Shown: positions 43,376 to 56,219 of the stretch, one piece after another
Numbering within the stretch: position 1 is the first letter of the stretch
Layout of the letters: each line of letters opens with the position of its first letter
Origin: Apricaphanius iberus
Lineage: Eukaryota; Chordata; Actinopteri; Cyprinodontiformes; Aphaniidae
NCBI GenBank assembly: GCA_028564705.1
Contig: JAPXFQ010001662.1
Location: 5,206,001-5,270,000 of the forward strand
DNA: 64,000 nucleotides
Direction of reading: 5' to 3'
The notes under the pieces: generated by a model
Seen by the model: only the letters and a program-made list of their open reading frames with translations
Told to the model about the DNA's origin: nothing
The model's database searches: none
Position numbers and translations under genes: made by a program

Positions 43376-44388
43376 GGGTAACTTCACATCCAGCACCCAG
43401 CCCCCCAGGGATGTGTTCTCTCCCCACTGCTTTTCTCCCTTTACACAACTGATTGCACGTCAAGAGACCCTTCTGTGAAACTCCTGAAGTTTGCAGATGA
43501 CACCACCGTCATTGGACTCATCCGTGACGGCGACGAGTCTGCATACAGAAGGGAGGTGGAACAGCTGGTCCTCTGGTGCAGTCAGAACCACCTGGAGCTA
43601 AACCCGCTCAAAACTGTGGAGATGACAGTCGACTTCAGGAAGAGACCCCCTGCCAGTCCCCACAGTAGAGTCTTTCAGGTTCCTAGGATCCACCATCACA
43701 CGGGACCTGAAGTGGACCTCCCACATTGACTCTATAAGGAAGAAGGCCCAGCAAAGGCTGTACTTTCTGCGTCAGCTCAGAAAGTTCAACCTGCCTCAGG
43801 AACTGCTGACCATATTCTACACAGCAATAGTCCAGTCTGTCCTGACCTCATCCATCTCTGTCTGGTTCGGATCCGCCACCAGGCAAGACAGGGACAGACT
43901 GCAGAGAACAGTCAGGTCCTCAGAGAGGATCATAGGTTCTGTTCTTCCCTCCATTGAGGACCTTTTCAGGGCTAGGGTCAGGAAGCGGGCCAGAAAAATC
44001 ACCACTGACCCCTCACACCCTGGCCACAATCTGTTTAGGCTCCTCCCCTCAGGCCGGCGTTACAGAGCACTGTACGCCAAAACCACCCGACACAAGAACA
44101 GTTTCTTCCCCCAGGCTGTCGCTCTGATGAACTCTGAATAATCACAGAGTGTGTCCACTCACATGAACAATAAACTAAAACTCTGCACTGCTGTATATAC
44201 TTACTGTATATACTTACAGTACAATAACCCTGGTTTGGTGTATATATTATCCTTTATTTTTATTTATTTTATTTTATTTTATTTCCGTTTTTTCATTTCA
44301 CTTATTTAAGTTCTGTACTGGAGAGAAAAGTTGCCGGAGTCAAATTCCTTGTATGTGTCATACTTGGCCATTAAAGCTGATTCTGATT
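43376..44388 (+). mobile_element. 5'-truncated LINE (L2/Rex1-like), reverse transcriptase end
   Basis: Encodes the C-terminal half of a non-LTR reverse transcriptase. The catalytic 'FADDTTVIGLI' is at about 43487-43520, then 'VEQLVLWCSQNHLELNPLKT' (about 43556-43615). After a frame change near 43680 come thumb-region phrases ('KKAQQRLYFLRQLRKFNLPQ', about 43741-43800). The 3' tail ends 'ttaaagctgattctgatt', as in L2/Rex-type elements. At least two frame breaks make it dead. Confidence 0.8.
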
Positions 44389-46190
44389 AGCGCAACTTTG
44401 GGAAAAATTCCCTCCTGCTCCCTCAACCAAAACAATATATGAACATTTTCATCTTTGGGACTCTAAAACAAAACATAACAACAATAATGTCTCACTCGCA
44501 GCATTATATAAACTTCCCCCCAGAGCTGTGAAATGTTTTGGTTTTTTTCCACCTGATGCAACTTTATGCGGATCACCCACAGGTAGCTCCCCTATTGCAG
44601 GTTTGTCAGTATGAGTTAAATTTAAAGTTTGTCCTAACAGAACGGTGTTGGGATCACAAAAGGAGCATGTTTTATTGTTGCGCATTCTGCTGGTGCGAGT
44701 ACATATTATATCCAACATTGTTCTTTGCGCTACGGTGTGGGTTTTAATAATTCTGTCGAAATTAAATCAACTGGTTTGCTGATAAACCATATAAATGAGT
44801 GTATAATAATACTGTCTACATGTCTCTTCATAATTTTTGTTTTTCTAGCACATTTTAGTAAAAACTATAAATTTTCTACCAGGAAACATTAGAGGAGTGC
44901 CTTCTTCAGGTTAAACGTTTACACTGCACTTGACTTTGAATCAGGCTTTGCTACTGGTTCAAGCCTCATTTTAGACATCAGTCTTTATTTCTGACGACAG
45001 CAGTCATGCCGCTGTAGAGTATAAAACAAACCTAGTCTCGGTAACACCTCTGTAGCGAGTTGGAATAGCAAGGAGATGCTGACGTATTTTTAAAAAATTA
45101 CCCTAAAACACTTTAAAAGGGACTGAAATTTACAGCTCAACCAGGAAGCATTTTTAACCATCACCAAAGTTAATGGTTTGAGTTTTCCCAATGAAAGGAT
45201 GCTTTAACAAGTGAGGATGTCTTCACCGACACTGAAACTCATCCAACTTGTCGAGCTGAGAGGAGCAGAAGCAAAAGAGAGCCCAGTTGGAGGAGTTTCC
45301 TGTTCAGCCTGCGAGGGTTCCACAGTCCTACTGCAGCATCACGGTCCTCGGGGCATATTTAGAAGCTCATCAATAATTTATGGGTATGTCCAAGAGCTTG
45401 TTGCTCAAACATAGTGACAGAGTGGCGCTATGATGGCACCTAATCAGGACAGGCGGTACCAGTTTCTTAACTCCCTCATGTGGTTTCACTTTAACCTCAT
45501 CTGCAACTGAAAACAATGGTTTGTGGATCAAACCTGCCAGTCCAGGTCTTCCTAAACAGTCAGCAAATTACTGTTTTGATGAAAACATGGCATGTTGTAT
45601 TCACCAGTAGCATTTTTGCCTCCCAGTACAACTAGGAGATGGTGTGAACCTACAAAATCAGCAACATGAGAAAGGCCACATTACTGAGAGGTGAGGTGTT
45701 GATACAGAGCAAACTAGTCTGTCTCTAGTCAGTCAGATGAAGGAAATGTTTTACCTTTTTGTCTAAATAACTTGAACTCAACCACGTTGAGGACTAATAA
45801 TCTCTTTATAAAATACAGCTGCATCGAAATGCAACAAAAAAAAATTTAAAAGTTGATTAATCTCAGGATTTAATTTAAAAAAAAAATTTTTTACATTAAA
45901 TATTAATTGTTTATTACAATGAATTTTAAATATTTCTTACACTTAATAAAAAAAACAAACTCAGCTTCTCGGAAAGTTTGAATATTACAAAAGACCAATT
46001 TTTAAAAAATCATTTAAAAACACATAAATGTGGGAGCACTGAAAAATATGTTGACATACTGTACAGTTAAGACACTGAAGGTGTAAGCCAGGCGATTTTT
46101 GCATGAATTGCTATATCAGTGCAGTGTGAATGAATAAATAGATAGATAGATGGTTGGATGTAGGCTTGAACAAACTGGTGCAAGAACTGA
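44389..46190. other. Gene-free stretch upstream of ZDHHC3
   Basis: No exon or named repeat. AT-rich, with long A/T runs near 45835-46010. Confidence 0.4.
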
Positions 46191-46195
46191 AAGAT

Positions 46196-46389
46196 AGATG
46201 GATGGATGGATGGACAGACAAAGAGATGAGTGCAGAAATTGGCAAAAATATGATCAAACTGAAGAAACTGTGGTAGGATGGAGAAATAGATGGTGGTACA
46301 AAATGGATGGATGGAGAGATGAAGGGATGGATGGATGGATGGATAATAGTATGTATGTATGTATGTATGTATGTATGTATGTATGTATG
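46196..46389 (+). repeat. GGAT and GTAT tetranucleotide arrays
   Basis: GGAT units at 46196-46215 and 46325-46344 and a perfect GTAT array at 46349-46389, with related degenerate units between. Confidence 0.9.
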
Positions 46390-46979
46390 ACAAAAATCAC
46401 AGATGAATAGATGGATCAATGGAAAAGGGTATAAAAGAAAGGCATGGATATGCAAATATCCCAGTCCCATCTGCTGTAGGAACCATGGCAACAAACTCCA
46501 GATTATAACCAGCTACTGATCCTACATGAATAATTATGTAAGTAAAACGAAATAAGAACACAAACAACAGAAAAACACGCATAAAGCCAAGGCATTAAAA
46601 AGAGAAAACTGTTTGTTAAAGACAACTGCTACAAAATGATTGCTCATGTGTTGATTTACTTAAGGCTAAAATAGGCACCTGGTTGTTGTTGGGTTTTGGT
46701 TTTTTTTGGGGATTCTTTCTGAACTAAGTATTAACGTAACAAAGCTTAAACAGACAATAATACATTCTGTTGTGCGATTAATTAGTTTTTTTAGAGAAAT
46801 TTCAACTTAGAACTTGAACCAGGAAGTTAACTCTGGCAGCTGGAGCAGAGCAAGGGAGTCTGGTTTTCCCACAATTTAGAGCTAGAAAGTGGTTATATTT
46901 GGATATATGTTTAGGGCATTTATTCAAGCTTAACCACTGACCTTTCGGTTTCTCTGCTTCTTTCGGCCTTTTCTTTAAG

Positions 46980-47300
46980 TTATCCGCTTGTGTCAAGCTT
47001 TCAGAGAATGAAAAGACTCTAAGCCCGGGGTGTTTCTCCGCTCCGCCGCGGCGTTTGCTAGCTCAGTCCAAGCTAACCTCTCCGATGTACACACAGCTAC
47101 TGACAACAGCTCCTCTGCTCCAACCTCTCTGCCGTCTCTGTTTCAAACCGCTGCTTGTTAGATAATTTGTTATCTTAATATAGAAACTCGCTAATAAAAA
47201 CCAGCTCCGCTCCTAGACTTCCTTCACATCCAGAAAGATCTGCGAGGAAAGGAAGACAACAAATCGGATCCATCTAACCAGGAAGTCTGATGCCCTCTTC
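46980..47300 (-). promoter_or_regulatory. Candidate ZDHHC3 promoter and non-coding first exon
   Basis: The only GC- and CG-rich island between ZDHHC3 exon 1 and EXOSC7 ('gctccgccgcggcgtttgct' at 47040). The acceptor before ZDHHC3 coding exon 1 requires an upstream non-coding exon, and this is the best place for it. No clear donor was fixed, so this is inference. Confidence 0.35.
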
Positions 47301-47668
47301 GCCGAAAAAGGGCGTATATGCCCTGAGTTTGGTCTGCCAGGTTGCTCTCATTTTTTTCAGTGGAGGCTTGATCTCCGAGTTGTGCCATATATCGTCTTAT
47401 TTCATTTTTTTTTAGGTTAGATTTTGGAGATATATTCTCAATAGGGGAAAATACTTAAGATAATTAGGGACACTGATAAAAAGAATTCAAATCGTTTTCT
47501 CGCATTTCTGACTTTCCTCTCACAGGTTTGAGAGGAAATTTGAATTCCAACTTTTTCCCTAACAATTCAGAGAAAAAAACATCAAAATACTTTTCTAATA
47601 ACCCTATTTTTTTCTGAAAATGTGAGAGAAACTTTAGAATGAACTTATGATACTAAAAAAATAGTTTG

Positions 47669-47682
<14 letters not shown>

Positions 47683-47699
<17 letters not shown>

Positions 47700-48762
47700 C
47701 TTTCCATAAATCTGCATAAAACTAAATATATTGTATTTGGAAGCAAGGAAGTAAATAAACCATGTCGAATTAAAACTGGGGAGATAGAAATTGAAAGGTT
47801 GCATGTAACTAAGTTTTTGGGAATCACTATTGACGATAAGTTAAATTGGAAACCTCACATAAATACATTAAAGACTAAAATTTCTAAACTTATTACCATA
47901 CTGTGTAAAATAAAAACCTCTGTGACCCAAAATGCACTGTATATACTGTACAATTCCCTCATCCTTCCACACCTTAGCTATTGTGTGGGGAGATGGGGGA
48001 ATACCTATAAAACTAATATACAACCCATCTTCTTATTACAAAAGAAAGCAATTAGAGTGTTCTGCCATGCAGATTACCTTGCTCCAACGAATCCACTTTT
48101 TACTAGATTAAATATTTTAAAATTACATGATCTTGTTAATGTTTACACAGCAGTTGTGATGTACAAGTCCAACAATCTCATGCCTCCTCACTTTTTACAA
48201 GAGATGTTTCATACCAGAGAATCAAGATATAACCTCAGAGGAACCGATCTGCTGCAAAAACCCTATGACGAAGAGTAATACAAAGAGGAGGTGTTTATCA
48301 GTCAAAGGATTTGATCTATGGAACGGTCTATTTATACAACTGAAGGGCTCCAAAACTATTAATGCATTTAGGAAAATGTATAAGTCAAACATTATGGAGA
48401 ATTATAGAACACTTAATGAAGAATATCAGAAATTAAGTTGATCAAGGATGCATAATATAATTTGGATTGTTGAAGTTTAAGTCTTGTGCTTAAATGTTAC
48501 CATCATTGGTATAAGAGAAAGTGTATAATTGTGTCATCTTTGGACATAATGTTTCAGTTGTAAAAGGGATTAGGCAAAATAAGTCTAGATTTCAGTCTAA
48601 ACCCCTTTCGGTCAGTCATCATGCAGCATTTACATTTGTAATGTATACATTTTTCTTTAATCCTTTTTTCTCTTATTGCATATTGTATAGATCTTTGAAT
48701 AACATTTTATCTAAGATCTAAATGTTCATAATGACCGAATAAATAAACTACTAACTAAGTGA
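47683..48762 (+). mobile_element. 5'-truncated LINE, reverse transcriptase C-terminal part
   Basis: A frame open to 48278 encodes the connection region of a non-LTR polymerase: 'VTKFLGITIDDKLNWKPHIN' (about 47805-47864), 'LILPHLSYCVGRWGNTYKTN' (about 47959-48018), then 'LLQKKAIRVF'. After a stop at 48276-48278 the frame decays. The tail is AT-rich and ends near 'gaataaataaactactaac'. It is of a different clade from the LINE at 43.4 kb; I do not assign the clade. Confidence 0.75.
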
Positions 48763-48854
48763 GAAACAAAATAGAAATGAGAAATTAAGATGTCATTCTC
48801 ATAATTCAGTCGCCCCCCCTCCACACACACTCACACCATAAATTAAATCTTACA

Positions 48855-49215
48855 GTTTTTTAGTAGTAGTTGTAGTAAATAACTTTATTGTCCCCGTGAC
48901 AGAACATCAGATATATAACATCAAATAATTAGTCTATAGTCCATGACACAGACAGACATAACATGGGAAATATACATCACGCCCTACAGCAGCCCACACG
49001 ACAGGACAACTGGACATCTAACTTATTTGACTGATTTAAAGCTTTTTATAGTTTGTAGTATTAACGATTATTTTGGATCTGTTCTTAGTCAGGAGAGGTA
49101 GACAGAAACGTCGCCTAGATGGCAGTAGTTTAAAATGAGATGCCAGAGGGTGTGTAGAGTCACTCACAATGTTATTGGCCTTTCTCATCAGTCTGTCTTT
49201 TTTGTAAATGTTCCA
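48855..49215 (-). mobile_element. LINE 3' end, antisense
   Basis: On the minus strand this gives a degraded 'ANNIVSDSTHPLASHFKLLP' segment (about 49197-49138), typical of the extreme C-terminus of L2/Rex-type polymerases. A tail ending 'ggggacaataaagttattta' follows. Confidence 0.6.
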
Positions 49216-49269
49216 TGCTCAGTGGTGTTATCCCAAGTTACTTGTTGGCAGTTAAAAACCATGTCTCTT

Positions 49270-49530
49270 TGACTTTTTTCTCAAAATAAAAAGAAAAAAG
49301 TCAGAATTTCAACTTTTCCCCCTCATAATTCAGACTTTTTTTCAGAACCATTAGAAAATGTTTAGAATTCAGACTTTTTTGCTCGATTCTCCCTTTTTTG
49401 TCACTATTTTGAAATTGATCTTAGAATTCAGCACTTTCTCAGCATTCAGAGGAAAAACGTCAGAATTCACACTGTTTTTCATCAGAATTCTTATTTATTT
49501 CTGAATTCTAAGAAGAAAAGTAAAAAAATG
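49270..49530. repeat. Degenerate 'cagaattc' minisatellite
   Basis: Many imperfect copies of 'tcagaattcagactttttt' with alternating strand sense. A shorter related block lies at 47460-47640, on the other side of the two LINE pieces. Confidence 0.5.
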
Positions 49531-50614
49531 TTTTACATCTTAAAGGTTTGTTCTGTTTCACATTTTGTCACACTTACTAGATTTAGTTAAATGAAATAAT
49601 TTCTTATCAGACAAAAAAACTGACTAAATGCTTTTTTTTCATTTTAAGATGGACAAAGCCAACAAAAAGTGTATCAAAAAGTCTGTTGTTGAGTCTTTTG
49701 TTGGGGTAGTAGAATCAGAGTCAGGGTGATAAAAATGCTTTACATCCTGATAAAGAAGACTGGTTCTGACTACAGTGGAACCTCTGGAGATGATAGAACA
49801 AAGAAGTAACAAAACAAAAAATCAAAATATCAGAGGGTCTTCAGTCAGGGGCATCTTCAGATTCACTGTAATACCGACTGCTACAAAAGATCCCTACTGC
49901 CTACAGCCATGAGCAAATACAAGTCTGTTTAATTAAATGAAAGCCGACATTCAACAACTAATTTCCCCCTAAACGTTTGACTTTGGAAACCACTGCTATT
50001 AAGGGTTCATACAAAGGTCGCTAAAACTTACAGTACAAATTGAATGAAACCTTAGGCAAATATTCGCAAACATTGGCTTGACATTAAAAAGCTGGAAGAA
50101 AATCTTAGTGAATATTTGCTACATTTTTAGCAGATGAAAAACATGAAAATATGTTGAAAGAATATAAAGAGAGTCTCCAAAAGGTCACCAGGAGTGAGTG
50201 GCAGATGGACGATTAACCAAAACGCCTAATTACCTGTAGAAAATAACTGATATTCAGTGATTAAAAACGTTTTTTTAAGAGCAACAAAATAGAAGTATGA
50301 AGGGATGAAAAAGCACAATGTGGGTACAAAATAGGGATTTAGTATCCAAAGAACTGACATCCTCAAAAACCTTCTACATGAAGTAAGGTATTTTTGGACA
50401 TAATTAAACAACTAAACCCCTGCCAAAACTCGAACTATTCCGTGAAGCAAACACCTATATCCGAGAGGACAGTAACGTTAGGTGAAACGACCAAAATGAA
50501 TCACAAAGAACAGTTGTAAAGTTCATCGCTGGGTGGCGGTGTGACACGTCTTCGTGTTTGCAAACAGGACCCCGGAGAGGAACGGAGCACAGAAGTAGAG
50601 TGAGGAAAAACAAC
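49531..50614. other. EXOSC7 upstream region
   Basis: Non-coding. The 100 bases before the ATG contain CG-bearing, GC-richer sequence ('ggaccccggagaggaacgga') that probably serve as EXOSC7 promoter and 5' UTR. Confidence 0.4.
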
Positions 50615-53600
50615 ATGGCAACAGTACAAGTCAGCGAGGCTGAGAAAGTGTACATCTTACACGGAATAAGGGTAAGGTTCTGCCTGCTACTGGAGCCATG
50701 AAGGCGGTTTGTTCGGCCCCGGGGCTGCCTGTGTTGATATGCTTTCTGTGGTTCCGATCAGGATGATTTACGGGTGGATGGAAGAGGCTGCGAGGACTAC
50801 AGACACATGGAAGTAGAGACAGATGTGGTGTCCAACACAGACGGATCCGCTAAAGTCACTCTGGTAAAGATAACTGCTCTGTTTCAGCTCCTTATTTTAC
50901 AACCAATATTAGTTTGTGCATTTAAAAAAACCTTTAAAAAACCCCAGCTTCATTAACTCCATAAATTGGAGCAAATTACACCAACTTTAATTTTAACGCA
51001 GTTTATAAAACAAACTTGTCCAAACTTTGACTAGTTTATTCTATTACTGTCATTCAGTCACATTCAGTTCCAGTTACATGAAGTCCAATTCAGTCCTGAT
51101 TATGCAACAGTACAAAGACCATACATGTAAATGTTCCACATGTCTCTGATCATGACTTCCATTGATGCTCCCAGGGTCACACTGCAGTTCTTGTTGGGAT
51201 TAAGGCTGAAATTGGAAAACCGAGGCCCATGATTCCAAACGAGGGATACTTGGAATTCTTCGTGGATTGGTGGGTATGGTGTTTCTTGGCAATAATTAAA
51301 TATTTGGACAATATAATCTCTGAATGGGTAATGTGTTCAGGGTTACTGCACAGTTTGTAGACCCATAATTGGATTTAGGGCTTTTTACATCCGGAAAGTA
51401 TTCACAGCTCTTCACTTTTCCCACATGTTTTAATGTTACAGCCTTACACCAAAATGGATTAAATTATTTTTTTTCCTTAAAATTCAACACACAACACCCC
51501 ATAATGAGAATATAAAAAGAAATGTTTAGATCGTTGCAAATGTATTAAAAATAAAAATAAAAAACTGAGAAATCAAATGTACATAAGTATTCACAGCCTT
51601 TGCTCAGTACTTTGTTGATGGACCTTTGGCAGCAATTACAGCCTCAAGTCGTTTTGAATATGTTGCCACAAGCTTTGCACACCTATCTTTGGGTAGTTTC
51701 GCCCATTCCTCTTTGCAGTACCTCTTGAGCTCCATCAGATTGGATGGAAAGCGTCGTTGCACAGCCATTTTCAGATCTCTCCATAGATGTTCGATTAGGG
51801 TTTAGGTCTGGGCTCTGGCTGGGCCACTCAAGGACTTTCACCGAGTTCTTCTGTAGCCACTCCTTCCATATTTTGGCTGTGTGCTTAGGGTCATTGTCCT
51901 GCTGAAAGGTGGACTGTCGCCCCAATCTGAGGTCAACAGCGCTTTGGAGCAGGTTTTCATCCAGGATGTCTCTGTACATTTCTGCATTCATCTTTCCCTC
52001 TATCCTGACTAGTCTTCCAGTTCCTGCCGCTGGAAAAAAAAATCCCCACAGCATGATGCTGCCACCACCATACTTCACTGTAGGGATGGTATTGGCCTGG
52101 TGATGAATGGTGCCTGATTTTCTCCCAACGTAACACCTGGCATTCACTCCAAAGTAGGGCTGCACGACTATGTCCCAAAAAATAATCACGATTATTTTGA
52201 TCAATATTGTAATCACGATTATTAATCACGATCATTCATCCAGTCCTAAAAAATATCTATTTTTATTGCACCAATTATAAAGGTTAAAAATTTAAAAAAA
52301 AAAGATTTGTGAAAAATAAAAATTTAGATTAGAATAGATGATTAATAATGCAAAAAAACTTTAAAATATATATTTAAAAGTACAAGCTAAATATGTCATT
52401 GCAGAGTGCAATCTCAAAGTGCAATTTATGGGAAACAATTACAACTTATACAGAAAAGGCCTTTGACATTCCCTGCATCCAAATCCTTAGTATTTACTAC
52501 ATGCTACGTAGCAACTATTACTCACCTGTTAATGCAGTAAATACTGCATAGCAAACGATCGTGTAATAGGCATGAAATCAGACATACTGCTCCACCATTT
52601 TGCATGTCTTTGAGTGCCATGTGCGCGCTTTTTATTTGGTCAGCTTAATGAAGCTTTAGCCATGCGTTTGCCCCCTGGTGGTTGGTAGACTATTGGTTGA
52701 GGCAGTGTATGATGAAGAGGCGCGCAGTGAAGCTCACATTTTGAATGTAAATATCGTTCATGATCAGGTTCATTTAATTGTGGCCACCAAAATTGTGATC
52801 ACGATCAAAATACAATTAATTGTGCAGCCCTACTCCAAAGAGTTCAATTTTTGTCTCATCAGACCAGAGGATTTTATTTCTCATTGTCTGAGAGTCCCTA
52901 GGTGCCTTTTAGCAAACTCCAGGTGGGCTGCCATATGTCTTCTACTAAGGAGTGGCTTCCGTCTGGCCACTCTACCATACAGGCCTGATTGGTGGATTGC
53001 TGCAGAGATGGTTGTCCTTGTGGAAGGTTCTCCTCTCTCCACAGAGGAATGCCGGAACTCTGACAAAGTGACCATTGTTTTATTGGTCACCTCCCTGACC
53101 AAGACCCTTCACCCCCATTCACTCAGCTTAGAAGGCCGGCCAGCTCTAGGAAGAGTCTTGGTGGTTCTAAGCTTCTTCCAGTTAAGGATGATGGAGGCCA
53201 CTGTGCTCATTGGAACCTTCAAAGCAGCAGAAATGTTTCTGTAACTTTCCCCAGCCTTGTGCCTCAAGACAATCCTGTCTCGGAGATCTACACTCAATTC
53301 CTTTGTCTTCATGCTTTGTTTGTGCTTTGACATGCACTGTCAACCCAGGGCCTTATATAGACAGGTGTGTGCCTTTCCAAATAATGTCCAATCAACTTAA
53401 TTTACCACAGGTGGACTCCAATTAATCTGATGAAACACCTCAAGGATGATCAGTGGAAGCAGAATGCACCTCAGCTCAATTCTGAGCTTCACGTCAAAGG
53501 CTGTAAATACTTATGTACATGTGATTTCTCATGTTTTTTTATTTTTATTAAATTTGCAACAATTTCAAAGACACTTTTTTTCACATTATCATTATGGGGT

Positions 53601-56145
53601 GTTGTGTTTAGAATTTTATGGGAAAAAAGAATTTAATCCATTTTGGAATGAGGCTGTAACATAAAAGAAAAGTGGAAAAAGTGAAGCGCTTTGAATACTT
53701 TCCGGATGCACTGTACGTTAGTATTGATAAATAGTTAGAATTCTAAACTGGATTGGAAATCACTTTCTATTTGATCTGTAAATTTGCTGGTTTGCAGGTT
53801 ATTGTACTAATTCAAATAATGATTAATATTAGCCTAAATAAATACACTACTCTGGTAAGTATTTCTTTTATTAAAGATTTCAATATTTATTGATTATATT
53901 TGATGATACAAATATAACTTAATATAAATACAAAAACTAGTTTTGAAAGGAAAATTTTACATATTTCCAAAACAAATCTATTAATATCAGATTGTCCCTA
54001 TGTAGAAAAAGTAATGCTCACTTTATTAAATCATGAATGATCTGTTCTTAGCATCATTTTCACAGAGGCTTAGTTACTGTGATTCGGTGGGGAAAAAAAA
54101 CACAGGAAGAAATCTGTAAGGTTCAAAATCTTATTTCATATTACTGTTTTAAGCACTGCTATAAGAGGAATACTTTACCTATATAGGAACTAGCATTGAG
54201 TTGAACAAGTATTATGAGCTACACCATTTATGGCCACATTTTTGGAGACAAATAAATTAAACATAACAGAAGAAACACCTAAGTTGTTATAGTTTAGTCA
54301 ATCAGAAGTACTTGACTAATAGAAATAATGGAATCAATGATGAAAAGGTGAAGATTTTTCATAGCTGGTATTCTAACAACCTATTGTTTTATAAGTAGCC
54401 AATTTTTACAGAATTTAAATGATACGTGTAGCACTGAAAGTTATTATCTAAATGCTTTGTTTAATGTTAATGTGCAAAAAATATTACTAGAGAAAAGCGC
54501 CGCATCCCAGAGGTCACTACTTTCTGCCATTGTTGGTTTATAACTGTCCACTAGAGGGCGGTGTTGTACCGTCTTAAGTTGTTTGCAAAAAACAAACAAA
54601 CTGCAGATTAACATTAAACCTCCCTTTAGCTCGGTCAAATTTAATGACTAGGGAAGTAAAACCCGTTAAGTGCTAAGTCTCCAGTCTACCATATTATTTT
54701 TTTCTCACTTCCGGTCATTAGCTCGGCCAATGCAACCCCAGAATTTGAGGGCAGAGGAGGAGAAGAGCTGGGAACGGAGCTAAGTAACACCCTGTACAAA
54801 GTGTTCAACAACCAGCACAGCTTGGATCTCAGGAGCCTCTGTATAAGTCCTGGAGAGCACTGCTGGGTACTTTACGTGGACGTGTTGGTGAGTTCAGACC
54901 TCCAGCGTCACCTTTCAGTTACCTTGCATAAAAAGGAAGCAACTCTGATGTGATAAAGTGGACATTATAGTGAAGGTTTTTGCTTTGTTCTTTTAAGAAG
55001 TCCAATAAGAATGATCAGAGAGCCAGGATTCTGGGCTCAAACAGTAGCATAACCCCACCCCTAAACTCCAGACGGATCGAATCTAACTGTTTTCCCTCCT
55101 CAGCTTCTTCAGTGTGATGGAAATTTGTACGACGCCATCTCAGTAGCTATCAAAGCTGCTCTCTTCAACACAAAGTGAGTTTACTTTCAAATAAAGGGAT
55201 TTGCTTTACGTGCTGAACAAGGAGGGTGAGTTGGAAAAATGATCCTTGTTCTGCTCACCTCACTGACAGGATTCCCAGAGTCCACATATCATCGGATGAG
55301 GAAGGAGGAAAGGAGATCGAGCTCTCAGACGACCCTTATGACTGCATGAGAATCAATGTAGAAAACGTTCCCTGTATAGTGACTCTGTGCAAGGTAAGAT
55401 CGCGGCTGATGCATTCAGATGGAGACTGGTGTTCTCTCCGATGAATGATGCCGACTGGCTATTTGTGTGCAGATTGGCCACAGGCATGTGGTGGATGCCA
55501 CTCTGCAGGAGAAGGCTTGCTCTGTGGCGAGCCTCATCATCTCCGTCACACACAAAGGTATAATCACCTGCTCCAGGAAGGTGGGGAGAGGCAGCCTGGA
55601 TCCAGAGAGCGTCTGTGAGATGACAGAGGTGATGACTCAGACTGCTTATTCCTGTTTGTTTTTTTATTCTACTTCAGACTCGTCTATATTTATGGCACAC
55701 AAAAAAAAGCGATCACATTTTTAACCATTACGATTTAAAATCTTTACAACTTTTCTCTCTGCATTCTCTGTTTCAGACCATTTTACCTACTTAAAATTTA
55801 CAGTAACAAATCTTTTCTCCAAGTATTTCTGGGAAACAATTTTAAAAACACTAAAGACCTACGATGACTCAGTGTAAACCATTAGATAAAGTAATGATGC
55901 ATTTGAACTCGACTATTATGAAGATAAAGTCAAGAAATCCATCCAGTGGCATGCAAAACAAGCCATTGTTGTACATTAATTATGTATCGCTGTATCTATG
56001 GAAACAAAGTTTGCAGCAGACGTTTCATTTCTCTCTGCAGGCAGGAAAACGAGTGGGGAAAGCTCTGCACTCTCCTCTCATGAAGCTGCTGCAGCAGGAG
56101 GAGAGTCTTGGCAAGAACAGACAGAAAGTTGGCTTTCTAGGTTAA
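50615..56145 (+). CDS. exosc7: Exosome complex component RRP42
   Basis: Eight exons: 50615-50671, 50762-50863, 51175-51269, 54722-54887, 55104-55174, 55270-55393, 55473-55628 and 56041-56145 (TAA included). All are joined by GT-AG introns into an unbroken frame of 291 residues, the family length. The product is one of six RNase PH-like ring subunits of the RNA exosome (3'-to-5' RNA processing and decay, nucleus and cytoplasm). In eukaryotes it is structural rather than catalytic. Family marks include '[20 protein letters not shown]' (exon 2), '[10 protein letters not shown]' (exon 3), 'ELSDDPYDC' and '[12 protein letters not shown]' (exon 6), '[16 protein letters not shown]' and 'GSLDPESV' (exon 7), and the C-terminus 'NRQKVGFLG'. 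The start is the first ATG after GC-richer upstream DNA. Intron 3 is enlarged by a transposon nest. Confidence 0.97.
51380..53715 (-). mobile_element. Tc1-like transposon in EXOSC7 intron 3, interrupted
   Basis: Inverted ends 'catccggaaagtattcacag' (from 51388) and its mirror 'tgaatactttccggatgcac' (to 53712), followed inside by 'cttcactttt' and 'gttacagcc' on both sides. The minus strand codes for a Tc1 transposase. The N-terminal helix-turn-helix part (53333-53109) has one stop at about 53109, and the middle part (53102-52881) ends in another. After the hAT insertion, the catalytic part continues from 52154 with '[11 protein letters not shown]', '[10 protein letters not shown]' and '[10 protein letters not shown]'. 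Removing the inserted element would bring the two halves together, but other stops remain. Confidence 0.88.
52155..52832. mobile_element. hAT-like non-autonomous element inside the Tc1 transposase
   Basis: 678 bp with perfect 11-bp terminal inverted repeats TAGGGCTGCAC. It is flanked by the perfect 8-bp target duplication CTCCAAAG (52147-52154 and 52833-52840). The interior is AT-rich near the ends ('aatcacgattatt') with no long transposase frame. It inserted after the Tc1 element had settled in the EXOSC7 intron. Confidence 0.88.
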
Positions 56146-56192
56146 AATCACTTCTTTATATCTTCTGTATTTACATGTATATGTAGTTTTCT

Positions 56193-56198
56193 AATAAA
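56193..56198 (+). terminator. EXOSC7 poly(A) signal
   Basis: AATAAA 48 bases after the stop codon, the first such signal downstream. Confidence 0.6.
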
Positions 56199-56219
56199 AA
56201 ATATATTTGTAATTTTTTG

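Noticed and set aside
51909..53244. Plus-strand frames across the Tc1 element
   Set aside because: They are antisense to the transposase, which explains their length.
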